Assembly: GCF_003323715.1 (NCBI RefSeq)
Contig: NZ_QOIN01000042.1
Location: forward strand, 303,525-367,524
From: Streptomyces diacarni
Lineage (GTDB): Bacteria; Actinomycetota; Actinomycetes; Streptomycetales; Streptomycetaceae
Direction: 5' to 3'
DNA length: 64,000 nt
Numbering within the stretch: the stretch's first letter is position 1; each line of letters starts with the position of its first letter. This document shows, in pieces, positions 52,841 to 60,809 of this stretch. Below the pieces are notes generated by a model, which did no database searches, was not told where the DNA came from, and worked only from the letters and a program-made list of their open reading frames with translations. The position numbers were made by a program, and so were the translations under genes.

Positions 52841-54913
52841 TCAGCCGAGCACCCCCACCCGGTCCGGCGTCAGCGGAAGGTCGCGCAGGCGCTGTCCCGT
52901 GGCGTGGTGGACGGCGTTGGCGATCGCGGCGGGGGTGCCGACGATGCCGATCTCGCCGATGCCCTTGCCGCCGACCGGGTTGAGGTGCGGATCGTGCTCC
53001 TCGATCCAGTGCGCGTCGAGGTCGGGGACGTCCGCGTTCGCGGGAACGTGGTAGCCGGCCAGGTCCTTCTGGACGAAGCCGCCGAGCCGGGCGTCGAGGC
53101 TGCTGTGCTCGGTCAGCGCCATGCCCAGGCCCATCGTCATGCCCCCGATGAACTGGGAGCGCGCCGTGCGGGCGTTGAGGATGCGGCCCGCCGCGAAGAC
53201 GCCGAGCATCCTGCGTACCCGCACCTCGCCGGTGACCGTGTCGGCGGAGACCTCGGCGAAGAGCGCGCCGAAGGCGTGCCGCGCGTAGTCCTCCTGCCCC
53301 TCCACGTCCGAGGTGGTGTCGACGGTGACGATGCTGCCGTCCGACTCGCGCAGCTCGCGGCACGCCTTGTGCACGGCCCAGCCCCAGGAGGCGGTACCGG
53401 AGGAGCCGCCGGCCAGCGGCGCCTGCGGCAGGTCGCTGCTGCCGACGTCGATACGCACGGCGTCCAGCGCGACGCCCAGCTCCTGCGCCGCGACCTGGGC
53501 CAGCACGGTGCGCGCTCCGGTGCCGATGTCGGTGGCGTTGATCCGCACGTGGTAGGTGCCGTCGCCCATGGACTGCACCGAAGCCGTGGAGGGGGCGACG
53601 ATCACCGGGTAGGTGGAGGCGGCCACGCCGGTGCCCAGCAGCAGGTCGCCCTCGCGCCGGGCCGCGGGGCGCGGGTCGCGGCGCTCCCAGCCGAAGCGGC
53701 GCGCGCCCTCGCGCAGGCAGTCGGCCAGGTGGTGGCTGCTGAAGGGCTTGCCGCTCTCGGGCTCGGTCTCGGGAATGTTGCGCAGCCGCAGCTCGACCGG
53801 GTCGAGGCCGAGGGAGTGGGCCAGCTCGTCCATGGCGCATTCCAGCGCGTACATGCCGGGGGCCTCGCCGGGCGCCCGCATCCACGACGGGGTGGGCACA
53901 TCCAGCCGGACGACGCGGTGCCCGGTGCGGATGCCGTCGGCGCCGTACATGACGCGGGAGGGCACGGCGGCCTGCTCCACGAACTCCTTGAGGGTGGAGG
54001 TGTGGGTGGCCACGTCGTGCTGGAGGGCGGCGAGCGTGCCGTCGTCGCGGGCGCCCAGCCGCAGCCGCTGGACGGTGGGGGCGCGGTGCCCGACGACGGC
54101 GGGCATCTCGCGGCGCGGCAGCGCGAGCTTGACGGGGCGTCCGGTGTGCCGGGCGCCCATCGCCGCCAGGACGACGGGGGGACGCGGGGTGCCCTTGGAG
54201 CCGAAGCCGCCACCGACGTGCTCCGCGACGACGGTGACCTGCTTCTCCTCGAGGTCGAACATCGTGGCGAGCACCTGGCAGACCGTGCTGGCGCCCTGGC
54301 TGGAGTCGTAGGCGATCAGGTGCCCGGCCTCCCACAGTGCTGTGGAGGCGTGCGGCTCCATGGGGTGGTTGTGCAGCGGGGTGATGCCGTAGGTGGCGTC
54401 GAGCTGGTGCGAGGCCGCGGCGTACGCGCTCTCGAAGTCGCCGCTGTGCTGGTCACCCGGGTAGCCCCCGTTCGCCCACTCCGGGTGGTACAGGCCGGGG
54501 TGGTCGGCGCGGACGAGCACGTCGTGCGGCTCTTCGTCGTAGCCGACGCGGACGGTCTGCGCCATCTCCCGCGCCGCCTCCAGCGTCTCGGCGACAGCCA
54601 GCGCCACGTACCAGCCGCGGTGCGGCACCCGGTCGTTCTGCAGCAGGAAGAGCGTGGGGTCGTCGGGTTCGACCAGGCGGGGCGCGTTCTCGTGGGTGAG
54701 GACGGCCAGCGCGCCGGGGATCGCCAGCGCCTCGCCGTCCTCGACGCCGGTGACCCGGCCGTGCGCCACGGTCGCCGCCACCGGCCAGCCGTAGGCGCAG
54801 GCGGGCGGCGTGTGCTCGGTGGCGTAGCGGGCGGTCCCGGTGACCTTGGCCCGGCCCTCGCGGCGCAGTGCGGGCGCCCCCAGGACACCCTCGGTGGTCT
54901 CGGTCACGGCCAT
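52841..54913 (-). CDS. molybdenum-binding subunit of a PaoABC-like aldehyde/xanthine oxidoreductase
   Basis: The 690-aa large subunit holds the molybdenum cofactor (probably MCD) site of a xanthine dehydrogenase family enzyme. It has RREGRAKVTGTARYATEHTP, HNHPMEPHASTALWEAGHL, VTVVAEHVGGGFGSKGTPRP, PSWMRAPGEAPGMYALECAM and the catalytic glutamate in VGGKGIGEIGIVGTPAAI near the end. Its size matches E. coli PaoC/YagR. ATG 54913 follows GAGGA, five bases after the FAD-subunit stop, so it is the last gene of paoA-paoB-paoC order. The reaction is probably oxidation of aromatic or other aldehydes; the substrate is unknown. Confidence 0.93.
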   Translation of the reverse strand: MAVTETTEGVLGAPALRREGRAKVTGTARYATEHTPPACAYGWPVAATVAHGRVTGVEDGEALAIPGALAVLTHENAPRLVEPDDPTLFLLQNDRVPHRGWYVALAVAETLEAAREMAQTVRVGYDEEPHDVLVRADHPGLYHPEWANGGYPGDQHSGDFESAYAAASHQLDATYGITPLHNHPMEPHASTALWEAGHLIAYDSSQGASTVCQVLATMFDLEEKQVTVVAEHVGGGFGSKGTPRPPVVLAAMGARHTGRPVKLALPRREMPAVVGHRAPTVQRLRLGARDDGTLAALQHDVATHTSTLKEFVEQAAVPSRVMYGADGIRTGHRVVRLDVPTPSWMRAPGEAPGMYALECAMDELAHSLGLDPVELRLRNIPETEPESGKPFSSHHLADCLREGARRFGWERRDPRPAARREGDLLLGTGVAASTYPVIVAPSTASVQSMGDGTYHVRINATDIGTGARTVLAQVAAQELGVALDAVRIDVGSSDLPQAPLAGGSSGTASWGWAVHKACRELRESDGSIVTVDTTSDVEGQEDYARHAFGALFAEVSADTVTGEVRVRRMLGVFAAGRILNARTARSQFIGGMTMGLGMALTEHSSLDARLGGFVQKDLAGYHVPANADVPDLDAHWIEEHDPHLNPVGGKGIGEIGIVGTPAAIANAVHHATGQRLRDLPLTPDRVGVLG

Positions 54914-54918
54914 TGTCC

Positions 54919-55926
54919 TCACGTCCCTGCGGGGCTGGTCGGGTTCTCGGCGAGCCGGGCGAAGAGGGTGACCGCCAGGCTGCGGGCCAACGGCACCTTG
55001 AAGGCGTTCTCCGACAGCGGCCGTGCCGCCGCCAGTTCCGCGTCCACGGCGCGCCCCACGCTCTCGGCGTCGGCCCGCGAGCCGATCAGCGCCTCCTCGG
55101 CGGTGCGGGCCCGCCACGGCCGGTGCGCCAGCCCGCCGAAGGCCAGCGCGGCGTGCCGGACAGTGCCTCCTTCGTCCACGGCCAGTACGGCGGCCGCGGA
55201 GGCCAGCGCGAAGGCGTACGAGGCACGGTCGCGCGCCTTGCGGTAGGCGGCGCGCGCCCCCTCGGGCGGCGGCCCCAGCGTCACGTGCGAGATCAGCTCC
55301 CCCGGGCGCAGCACCGTGTCCTGCTCGGGGGTCTCGCCGGGCAGCCGGTGGAACTCGGCGGCCGGCACCGTGCGCGCCCCCTCGGGGCCCAGCACCTCGA
55401 CCTCGGCGTCGTAGGCGGCCATCGCCACGGCCATGTCGGAGGGATGCGTGGCCACGCAGTGCTCCGAGTGGCCCAGCACGGCCATGTCCCGGTTGACGCC
55501 GTCGCGCGCCGAGCAGCCGGTGCCGGGCTCGCGCTTGTTGCAGGGCGCCGAAGTGTCCTGGAAGTAGGGGCAGCGGGTGCGCTGGAGGAAGTTCCCGCCG
55601 GTCGTGGCCAGGTTGCGCAGCTGCCCCGACGCGCCGGCCAGCAGCGCCTGCGAGAGCGCCGGATAGGTGCGGCACACCGCCGGATGCGCGGCCAGGTCGC
55701 TGTTGCGCACGTTCGCGCCGATCCGCAGGCCGCCCTCCTGGGTCGTGGCGACCTCGTCCAGCGGCAGCCTGGAGACGTCGATCAGATGCTCGGGCGTCTC
55801 GACGCCCAGCTTCATCAGGTCCACCAGGTTGGTGCCGCCCGCCAGATAGCGGGCGCGCGGCTGCGCGGCGAACGCGGAGACGGCCTGCTCGGGGCTGGTG
55901 ACCCGCTCGAAGGTGAAGGGCCTCAC
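54919..55926 (-). CDS. FAD-binding subunit with extra Fe-S cysteines (PaoB/YagS-like)
   Basis: The 335-aa middle subunit has the FAD motifs ARYLAGGTNLVDLMKLG and RNLATTGGNFLQRTRCPYFQ, plus a Cys-rich insert (CPYFQDTSAPCNKREPGTGC) that in E. coli PaoB binds a [4Fe-4S] cluster not present in classical xanthine dehydrogenases. DRASYAFALASAAAVLAV and the C-terminal helical domain follow. Its ATG overlaps the 2Fe-2S subunit stop by four bases and its stop lies five bases before the Mo subunit, so the three are translationally linked. Confidence 0.92.
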   Translation of the reverse strand: MRPFTFERVTSPEQAVSAFAAQPRARYLAGGTNLVDLMKLGVETPEHLIDVSRLPLDEVATTQEGGLRIGANVRNSDLAAHPAVCRTYPALSQALLAGASGQLRNLATTGGNFLQRTRCPYFQDTSAPCNKREPGTGCSARDGVNRDMAVLGHSEHCVATHPSDMAVAMAAYDAEVEVLGPEGARTVPAAEFHRLPGETPEQDTVLRPGELISHVTLGPPPEGARAAYRKARDRASYAFALASAAAVLAVDEGGTVRHAALAFGGLAHRPWRARTAEEALIGSRADAESVGRAVDAELAAARPLSENAFKVPLARSLAVTLFARLAENPTSPAGT

Positions 55927-56528
55927 GCCGACACCTCACTGCCACGCTCACTGCCGCGCTCGCTGCCCTGCCGGGCCTGGAGGCCGTCCGCGGCCACGTC
56001 CTCCAGCGCCTCGACGATGTGCGGATAGGCGCCGCAGCGGCAGATGTTGCCGCTCATGCGTTCGCGGATCTCGTCGCGGTCCAACTGCGCCGGCGCCCCG
56101 GTGGAGTGGCCGAGCGCCTCGGCGGGCGTCGCGTGCGACGGATGGCCCTCGGCCGCCTCGCACAGCATGCCCACACCCGAGACGATCTGCCCCGGCGTGC
56201 AGTAACCGCACTGGAAGGCGTCCCGCTCGTGGAACGCCTGCTGGAGCGGGTGCGGCCGCTCCTCGTCGCCCAGCCCCTCGACGGTGGTCACATGCGCGCC
56301 GTCGTGGGCCACCGCCAGCAGCAGGCAGCTGTTGGCGCGGCGCCCCTCCAGCAGCACCGTGCAGGCGCCGCACTGGCCGTGGTCGCAGCCCTTCTTGCTG
56401 CCGGTGAGGTCCAGGTGTTCACGCAGCACGTCCAACAGGGTGGCGCGGTGGTCGACGGTGACGGTGTGCGCGGTGTCGTTGACGTGCAGGGTGAGGGTCG
56501 AGCTGGTCGCGGTGCGCTGGGGGATCAC
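55923..56528 (-). CDS. (2Fe-2S) subunit (PaoA/YagT-like)
   Basis: The 201-aa small subunit has the plant-type ferredoxin domain LTGSKKGCDHGQCGACTVLL with RRANSCLLLAV, and the all-helical second cluster domain FQCGYCTPGQIVSGVGML and MSGNICRCGAYPHIVEALED. It passes electrons from the Mo site to FAD. E. coli PaoA has a Tat signal; here none is seen from GTG 56528, so the enzyme is probably cytosolic. A short GSER repeat (15-bp slippage) lies at the C-terminus. It is the first gene; its leader holds a 23-bp triple repeat. Confidence 0.93.
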   Translation of the reverse strand: MIPQRTATSSTLTLHVNDTAHTVTVDHRATLLDVLREHLDLTGSKKGCDHGQCGACTVLLEGRRANSCLLLAVAHDGAHVTTVEGLGDEERPHPLQQAFHERDAFQCGYCTPGQIVSGVGMLCEAAEGHPSHATPAEALGHSTGAPAQLDRDEIRERMSGNICRCGAYPHIVEALEDVAADGLQARQGSERGSERGSEVSA

Positions 56529-56542
56529 GGGGCGCGCCTCTC

Positions 56543-56611
56543 TTCTGCTCTTGTGTGTCGCTCGGCTCTGCTCTTGTCTGTCGCTCGGTTCTTCTCTGGT
56601 CTGTCGCTCGG
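56543..56611. repeat. three tandem copies of a 23-bp unit in the pao-like leader
   Basis: Units at 56543-56565, 56566-56588 and 56589-56611 share the end GTCTGTCGCTCGG and differ at two to four positions. They lie 15 to 83 bases upstream of the GTG start of the (2Fe-2S) subunit, partly at its ribosome-binding region. Confidence 0.9.
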
Positions 56612-56659
56612 TGCCTTCCGCCGCGGCGGTCTTCCACCGCCGGCGGCCGGATACGGCGG

Positions 56660-57172
56660 TCAGCCGCGACGCTCCAGCACGCCGCGCAGGAAAGCCGCCT
56701 GCCCGACGTGCTGCATCGTGTCGCCGATGACGCTCACGAGGCGTACCCCGAGGGAGACCGGCGGGTCCCACGCGTCGTCGACGATCCGGCCCAGCGACTG
56801 GGAACTCAACGTGCCCAGATACGCGCAAGTGCGCTGGTGGACCGCGTCGTGGTAGGCGACCAGAAGCTCCGGCGAATCCACCCGGACGGCCGCCACGTCC
56901 TCGGGCGAGTGGCCGAAACCCGTGTCGTCCGCGTCGAGGGGCAGCCCGAACCGCTCCTCGAACCCCTGTGCGTGCCAGACCTGCTCGCTGCCCGCGGCGT
57001 CCGCGACGTGGTCGTCCTGCACCCGCGTCAGATGCCACACCAGCCAGGCGACGGTGTTCGCGCCCGGATCGAGCCGCTCGGTCAGATACGTGTTCCGGAT
57101 GCCGTCGAGCGTGGCGTGGACCTCGCCGTTCACCCGCGTGAAGGCATCCTCGAGAAGGGCGGTTGTATCCAT
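56660..57172 (-). CDS. DinB/mycothiol transferase-like protein
   Basis: The 170-aa four-helix protein has the DinB_2/DUF664 pattern: TTALLEDAFTRVNGEVHATL, ANTVAWLVWHLTRVQDDHVA (metal His), LVAYHDAVHQRTCAYLGTLS and LVSVIGDTMQHVGQAAFLRG with a second metal His. Members are metal-dependent thiol-S-transferases, using mycothiol in actinobacteria. ATG 57172 has AAGG 8 nt upstream. A terminator-like hairpin at 57232-57263 isolates it from the hydrophobic-peptide gene upstream. Confidence 0.88.
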   Translation of the reverse strand: MDTTALLEDAFTRVNGEVHATLDGIRNTYLTERLDPGANTVAWLVWHLTRVQDDHVADAAGSEQVWHAQGFEERFGLPLDADDTGFGHSPEDVAAVRVDSPELLVAYHDAVHQRTCAYLGTLSSQSLGRIVDDAWDPPVSLGVRLVSVIGDTMQHVGQAAFLRGVLERRG

Positions 57173-57231
57173 GTTCGCGACCTTACGACGCGTCATACGT
57201 GCGATGTGCCTTTTCGCCCCCGCCCCGCTGG

Positions 57232-57263
57232 ACCGCCCCGCCCCGGTGACGGGACGGGGCGGT
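57232..57263 (-). terminator. terminator between hydrophobic peptide and DinB genes
   Basis: A 9-bp outer stem (ACCGCCCCG 57232-57240 with CGGGGCGGT 57255-57263) and a partial inner stem lie 57 bases after the hydrophobic-peptide stop on the minus strand. Confidence 0.7.
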
Positions 57264-57320
57264 TTGGCGGGGCGGTGCCCGGCGGGCCGGGCCTCTGCGC
57301 TGTGCGGGCCGGCTGCGGCG

Positions 57321-57488
57321 CTACCAGCGGTACCAGCGACCGCGCCGTCCTCCCGTCGTGGGCCGGACGACGAAGCCCAGCAGCCAGACCACGAGCACGA
57401 TCACCGCGATCCACCACAGCGCCTTGAGCGCGAACCCCGCGCCGAACAGCAGCAGGGCGAGCAACAGCACGAGCAGCAACGGTCCCAT
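57321..57488 (-). CDS. small hydrophobic membrane protein, 55 aa
   Basis: The peptide starts MGPLLLVLLLALLLFGAGFA and continues LKALWWIAVIVLVVWLLGFV, forming two membrane helices, then a basic Arg/Tyr/Trp tail (GGRRGRWYRW). Short hydrophobic proteins with this layout (lmo0937-like or DUF5670-like) are common stress-induced peptides of unknown role. ATG 57488 has GGAGGTGG with 6-7 nt spacing. The gene is below usual ORF cut-offs and easily missed. Confidence 0.82.
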   Translation of the reverse strand: MGPLLLVLLLALLLFGAGFALKALWWIAVIVLVVWLLGFVVRPTTGGRRGRWYRW

Positions 57489-57556
57489 GTTCTTCCACCT
57501 CCGCGGCCCGAGTGCCCCGCCTCCCCCACGCCATGCACACCGCGCCCCGGGGACGG

Positions 57557-58015
57557 TTACTGGATCGGCACGATCAGACGGGCCTTGTCCTGGCGGGCCG
57601 CGTACTCGAGCGTCTGCCACGTGCCGGAGACGGTGCTGGTGCCGACGGGGAAACCGATCACGAGTGCGGAGCGGTCCACCATCCACCGGTTCCGCGCCAG
57701 ATACGCGGCGTCGTCCAGCGGCTCGGCACCCAACTCGACCAGCTCCGCGACACGGTCCCCGGCCCGGGCGACCGCGTGCCGCGCCTCCGGCGGCTGCTGG
57801 TCGAGCGTGCCGGGCACCACGACGGTGATCCGGGCCCGCGTGTGCGCGGCCAGCCAGGCCAGCGCGAGGCTGTCGATGCCGCGGGCCCCGCCGAGATGAA
57901 AGTGCGCCTCCGGCGCGAAAGGGGCCAGATAGTGCGCGAAGAGCCGCGCGTAGTGGGCGGTGTCCCGGTGCCCCGTCGTCCGGGTCCCGGTGATGGTCAC
58001 GGTGCGCATCGTCAT
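57557..58015 (-). CDS. SLOG/DprA-like nucleotide-binding protein
   Basis: The 152-aa Rossmann-like protein has the SLOG-type loop pattern: TVTITGTRTTGHRD at the N-terminus, HLGGARGIDSLALAWLAAH (GGARGxD as in DprA), ITVVVPGTLDQQP, then RNRWMVDRSALVIGFPVGTS, GTWQTLEYAARQDKARLIVP. DprA and related SLOG proteins bind nucleotides, ssDNA or nucleotide-derived signals. ATG 58015 has GGAGA 9 nt upstream. The gene is divergent from an XRE regulator with a 158-bp gap, so the two may be co-controlled. Confidence 0.82.
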   Translation of the reverse strand: MTMRTVTITGTRTTGHRDTAHYARLFAHYLAPFAPEAHFHLGGARGIDSLALAWLAAHTRARITVVVPGTLDQQPPEARHAVARAGDRVAELVELGAEPLDDAAYLARNRWMVDRSALVIGFPVGTSTVSGTWQTLEYAARQDKARLIVPIQ

Positions 58016-58173
58016 CGACGTCGTCTCCGACTCGCATGGCAGGGACGGCCATCCACCCGTCAGCGATCCACTCGCACGGCCTCCCGCATCCTTCCATGAG
58101 GTCGCCCGGCAGGGGCACACCACGCGGCGGCGGACGCCGGTAGCGTTGAGTCGTCCACGTGTGGGGGTGCGCA

Positions 58174-59415
58174 ATGCACGAGAGGTTCGAGAACAGCATC
58201 GGAGACCGCCTCGGACGGCTCCGTACGCGGCGCGGGCTGACGCAGGAGCAACTGGCGGAGCTGGCCGCGGTCTGCGTCGACACCATCCGCAAGCTGGAGC
58301 AGAACAGGCGTCAGACGGCGCGCATGGCGACGCTCAACCAGCTCGCGCGCGCCCTGGACGTCGACGTGTCCGTGCTCGTCGGCTCGCCCGTCACCTTCGA
58401 GGCCGGACCGGACGGCAGCGCACCGTCCGTACTCGCGCTGCGCCGGGCGGTCTCACCGGTCCACGGCGTGATCGGAGCCCGAGCGGACGAACCGGACCCG
58501 GACCCGGAGGACCCGCCGACCATCGGCGCGCTCCGCGCCTCCCTCCGGGCGACGGAAGGAACGCGGCGCGAGGGGCGCATGGGCGCGGTGGGCGCCGTGC
58601 TCCCCCAACTGATCCGCGACGCCCGCGCCGCCGTCCGTGCGTACGAGGGCAGCGACCGCGACCGGGCGGCGGCGTACGCGGTGCTCTGCGAGGCCTACCA
58701 GGTGGCGGCGACCACCCTGACGGCGCTGGGCAACCCGGACGCCGCGTTCACCGCCATGGAGCGCGCCATGGCCGCGGCCCACCGCTCGGACGATCCCCAC
58801 CTGGAGTCCGTCGGCGCGGCCACGCTCGCGTGGGTCTTCACCAAACAGGGGCGGCTGGAGGACGCCGCACACGTGGCCCTCTCGTGCGCCGACCGCAGCG
58901 AGCCGGGTTTCCGCTCAGCCCCCCTCGACCTGTCGCTGTGGGGCGTCCTGCTGCTGCGGGCCGCGACGGCCGTCGTACGGCAGGGCGAACGCCACTACGA
59001 CCGGGTGGACGAGCTGCTGCGCATGGCGAGCGCGGCAGCCGCCGGTATCGGAGCGGACCGGATCGACTACGCGACACCCTTCGGCCCCACCAACACCGCC
59101 GTCGCCCAGGTCAACTTCTCGGTCGAGATGGACCGCTGCGCACCGGCCCTCGCCACCGCCCGTACCGTTCCACGCCTGGGCACCCTGCCCGCGACCTGGC
59201 GCGCGCGCTTCCACGTGGACCGCGCACTCGCGCACGCGGGCCTCGGCCAGGACGAGTCCGCCACCCACGCCCTGCTCACAGCTGAGCGGGACGCCTCCGA
59301 GTGGATGCGCTACCACGGCACCACCCGCCGCCTCGTCACCGACCTGCACACCCGCGAACGCCGCCGCACCTCTCCTCTGACGGAACTCGCCGACCGCCTG
59401 CACGTGGCCGGGTAG
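58174..59415 (+). CDS. XRE-family regulator with helical-repeat C-terminus
   Basis: The 413-aa protein has an N-terminal XRE helix-turn-helix (about 8-65: IGDRLGRLRTRRGLTQEQLA, CVDTIRKLEQNRRQ) and a ~250-residue TPR-like helical domain (AAYAVLCEAYQVAATTLTAL, DDPHLESVGAATLAWVFTKQ, RARFHVDRALAHAGLGQDES). Such XRE-TPR proteins in Streptomyces control development or neighbouring small genes and may sense peptides or partners. GTG-rich leader and GGGGGTG precede ATG 58174. Two small genes follow on the same strand (59558 and 59956). Confidence 0.92.
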   Translation: MHERFENSIGDRLGRLRTRRGLTQEQLAELAAVCVDTIRKLEQNRRQTARMATLNQLARALDVDVSVLVGSPVTFEAGPDGSAPSVLALRRAVSPVHGVIGARADEPDPDPEDPPTIGALRASLRATEGTRREGRMGAVGAVLPQLIRDARAAVRAYEGSDRDRAAAYAVLCEAYQVAATTLTALGNPDAAFTAMERAMAAAHRSDDPHLESVGAATLAWVFTKQGRLEDAAHVALSCADRSEPGFRSAPLDLSLWGVLLLRAATAVVRQGERHYDRVDELLRMASAAAAGIGADRIDYATPFGPTNTAVAQVNFSVEMDRCAPALATARTVPRLGTLPATWRARFHVDRALAHAGLGQDESATHALLTAERDASEWMRYHGTTRRLVTDLHTRERRRTSPLTELADRLHVAG

Positions 59416-59557
59416 GACATCAGGTCCCACCCGGCGGACAAAGTGGCACACGGTGTCCCTGGGGGCGCCTGCGGCGCGGACCTACGGTGCGTCGCGAGTA
59501 CGGCGGCACCGACACATCAGCGGTGCCGCGCCCCCTCGCGGACACAGGACGGTCAGC

Positions 59558-59959
59558 ATGACGCACACCTCGCCCGGCGACCTCGGCCCGACAGTCGGAG
59601 ACTCGTGGTCCCCTCCGTCGCACGCGCCGTTCACGCTGACGCCCGTGGGGGTGTGGTGGGACGCCGTGCGGGTGCCGTGGGGGCCGGGGCGCCGGGCGGT
59701 CCAACGGCTCGGGCGGGCGTGCGGCGGGGTCGTCGGGGATCCGTACGGCGCGTGGCTGTACTGGCTGGTGCCGCCACGCGCCGGGGTGGAGTGGGGGTCG
59801 GCGGGGGAGGCCGTGTGCCTGTCGGTGGCGTGTTGGCTGCCCGTGCCCGCGCGGGACCGTACCGGGCCGCCGGGTCCTTACTGGGCCGTGCCGTACGAGG
59901 CGGGCTCCGCGCTGACGGACCCGGCGCGGCTCCGCGCGGCTCTGCGGGGCGAGCGGTGA
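59558..59959 (+). CDS. hypothetical protein, 133 aa, XRE-linked
   Basis: The product has a proline-rich start and Trp-rich body: MTHTSPGDLGPTVGDSWSPP, LTPVGVWWDAVRVPWGPGRR, GAWLYWLVPPRAGVEWGSAG, AVCLSVACWLPVPARD. I recall similar short Trp-rich proteins beside XRE-TPR regulators in Streptomyces, but no function or family name is certain; some resemble the N-terminal end of DNA primase/polymerase-like proteins. It lies 142 bp after the regulator and overlaps the next small gene by GTGA. Confidence 0.75.
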   Translation: MTHTSPGDLGPTVGDSWSPPSHAPFTLTPVGVWWDAVRVPWGPGRRAVQRLGRACGGVVGDPYGAWLYWLVPPRAGVEWGSAGEAVCLSVACWLPVPARDRTGPPGPYWAVPYEAGSALTDPARLRAALRGER

Positions 59960-60144
59960 GCGGCGGGTACTGCCTGCCGTGCGGGCGGTGGCGGGAGGCG
60001 ACCGTCGTGGTGGCGGTCGTGGAGGTGAACTCGGGTCCTGGCCGGGTCGTGGAGGCGTGTGTGCCGCACGCGCGGGAGTACGCCGCCTATCCGCTGGCCC
60101 CGCAGTGGCTGCGGGACGAGCTCGCCACGCTGGAGGAGGGATAG
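59956..60144 (+). CDS. small hypothetical protein, 62 aa, with CxxC
   Basis: GTG 59956 overlaps the stop of the 133-aa gene by four bases (GTGA), which supports real coupled translation. The product starts MSGGYCLPCGRWREATVVVA and ends EACVPHAREYAAYPLAPQWL plus a short acidic tail. The cysteines (CLPC and EAC) with His could bind zinc. It converges on the potassium-channel gene, 11 bp apart. Confidence 0.72.
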   Translation: MSGGYCLPCGRWREATVVVAVVEVNSGPGRVVEACVPHAREYAAYPLAPQWLRDELATLEEG

Positions 60145-60155
60145 CGGCGGGCCGG

Positions 60156-60731
60156 TCACGGGGGAGGCCCGCGCTTGTGTTCCCGGCCGCCGCCCGGGGG
60201 CCGGCTGGCGGCGGCGCGGCGGAGTTTGCCGGAGAGGGAGGTGGCCGCGGCGGTGAGGAAGACGAGGGTGTAGAGGATTTGCAGGAGGATGACCAGCCGT
60301 GCGGACTGGCCGCGCGGCTGGATGTCGCCGTAGCTGACGGTGGCCACGGTCAGCAGCGTGAAGTAGAGGGCGTCGAGGCGGGTGCGCAGGCCCTGGAACT
60401 CGCCGGGGTGGTGGGACATCACGAAGTAGGCGGAGGAGAAGACCAGTACGGACAGGCACATCAGCGACATCAGCGCGACCACCGTGCCGGGGCGGTCGAA
60501 CAGGGCGTCGCGCATGTGCTTGAGGAGCAGGGCGGCGATGGCCGTCAGCGCGAGGATCAGCAGGGCCCAGCTCAGTTCCGGGCGCTCGGGGCCCAGTGTC
60601 CGTGCGGGCAGCAGGAAGTAGGCGACGAACAGGCCCGCCACCAGCGGCCCCAGCAGCGGCCACGTCCAGCGGGACCGGTCGGGCGGGCGTTCGGTGGGCC
60701 CGTCCTGGTGTGGTCCGGGGGGCTGCGCCAT
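60156..60731 (-). CDS. two-TM potassium channel family protein
   Basis: The 191-aa protein has membrane helices LLGPLVAGLFVAYFLLPA, LSWALLILALTAIAALLL, ALMSLMCLSVLVFSSAYFVM and LVILLQILYTLVFLTAAATS, and between the last two a pore helix with the K+ filter in TLLTVATVSYGDIQPRGQ (VSYGD instead of VGYGD). This is the Ion_trans_2 family without cytosolic RCK domains. It is probably a K+ channel; the serine before YGD is a mild filter change. The gene is transcribed alone toward the small XRE-linked genes. Confidence 0.9.
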   Translation of the reverse strand: MAQPPGPHQDGPTERPPDRSRWTWPLLGPLVAGLFVAYFLLPARTLGPERPELSWALLILALTAIAALLLKHMRDALFDRPGTVVALMSLMCLSVLVFSSAYFVMSHHPGEFQGLRTRLDALYFTLLTVATVSYGDIQPRGQSARLVILLQILYTLVFLTAAATSLSGKLRRAAASRPPGGGREHKRGPPP

Positions 60732-60809
60732 GGGGCCATCGTCGGCGCGGCGGTCGCCTCGCGCGCTCTGGGAGGTGCCGCCCGGGGGACCGGACGGGGG
60801 CCGGACCGG

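Noticed and set aside
52841..55951. 1036-residue frame suggesting a fused FAD-molybdenum subunit
   Set aside because: The N-terminal third is a shadow of the FAD-subunit gene in a different phase; the Mo subunit starts at ATG 54913.
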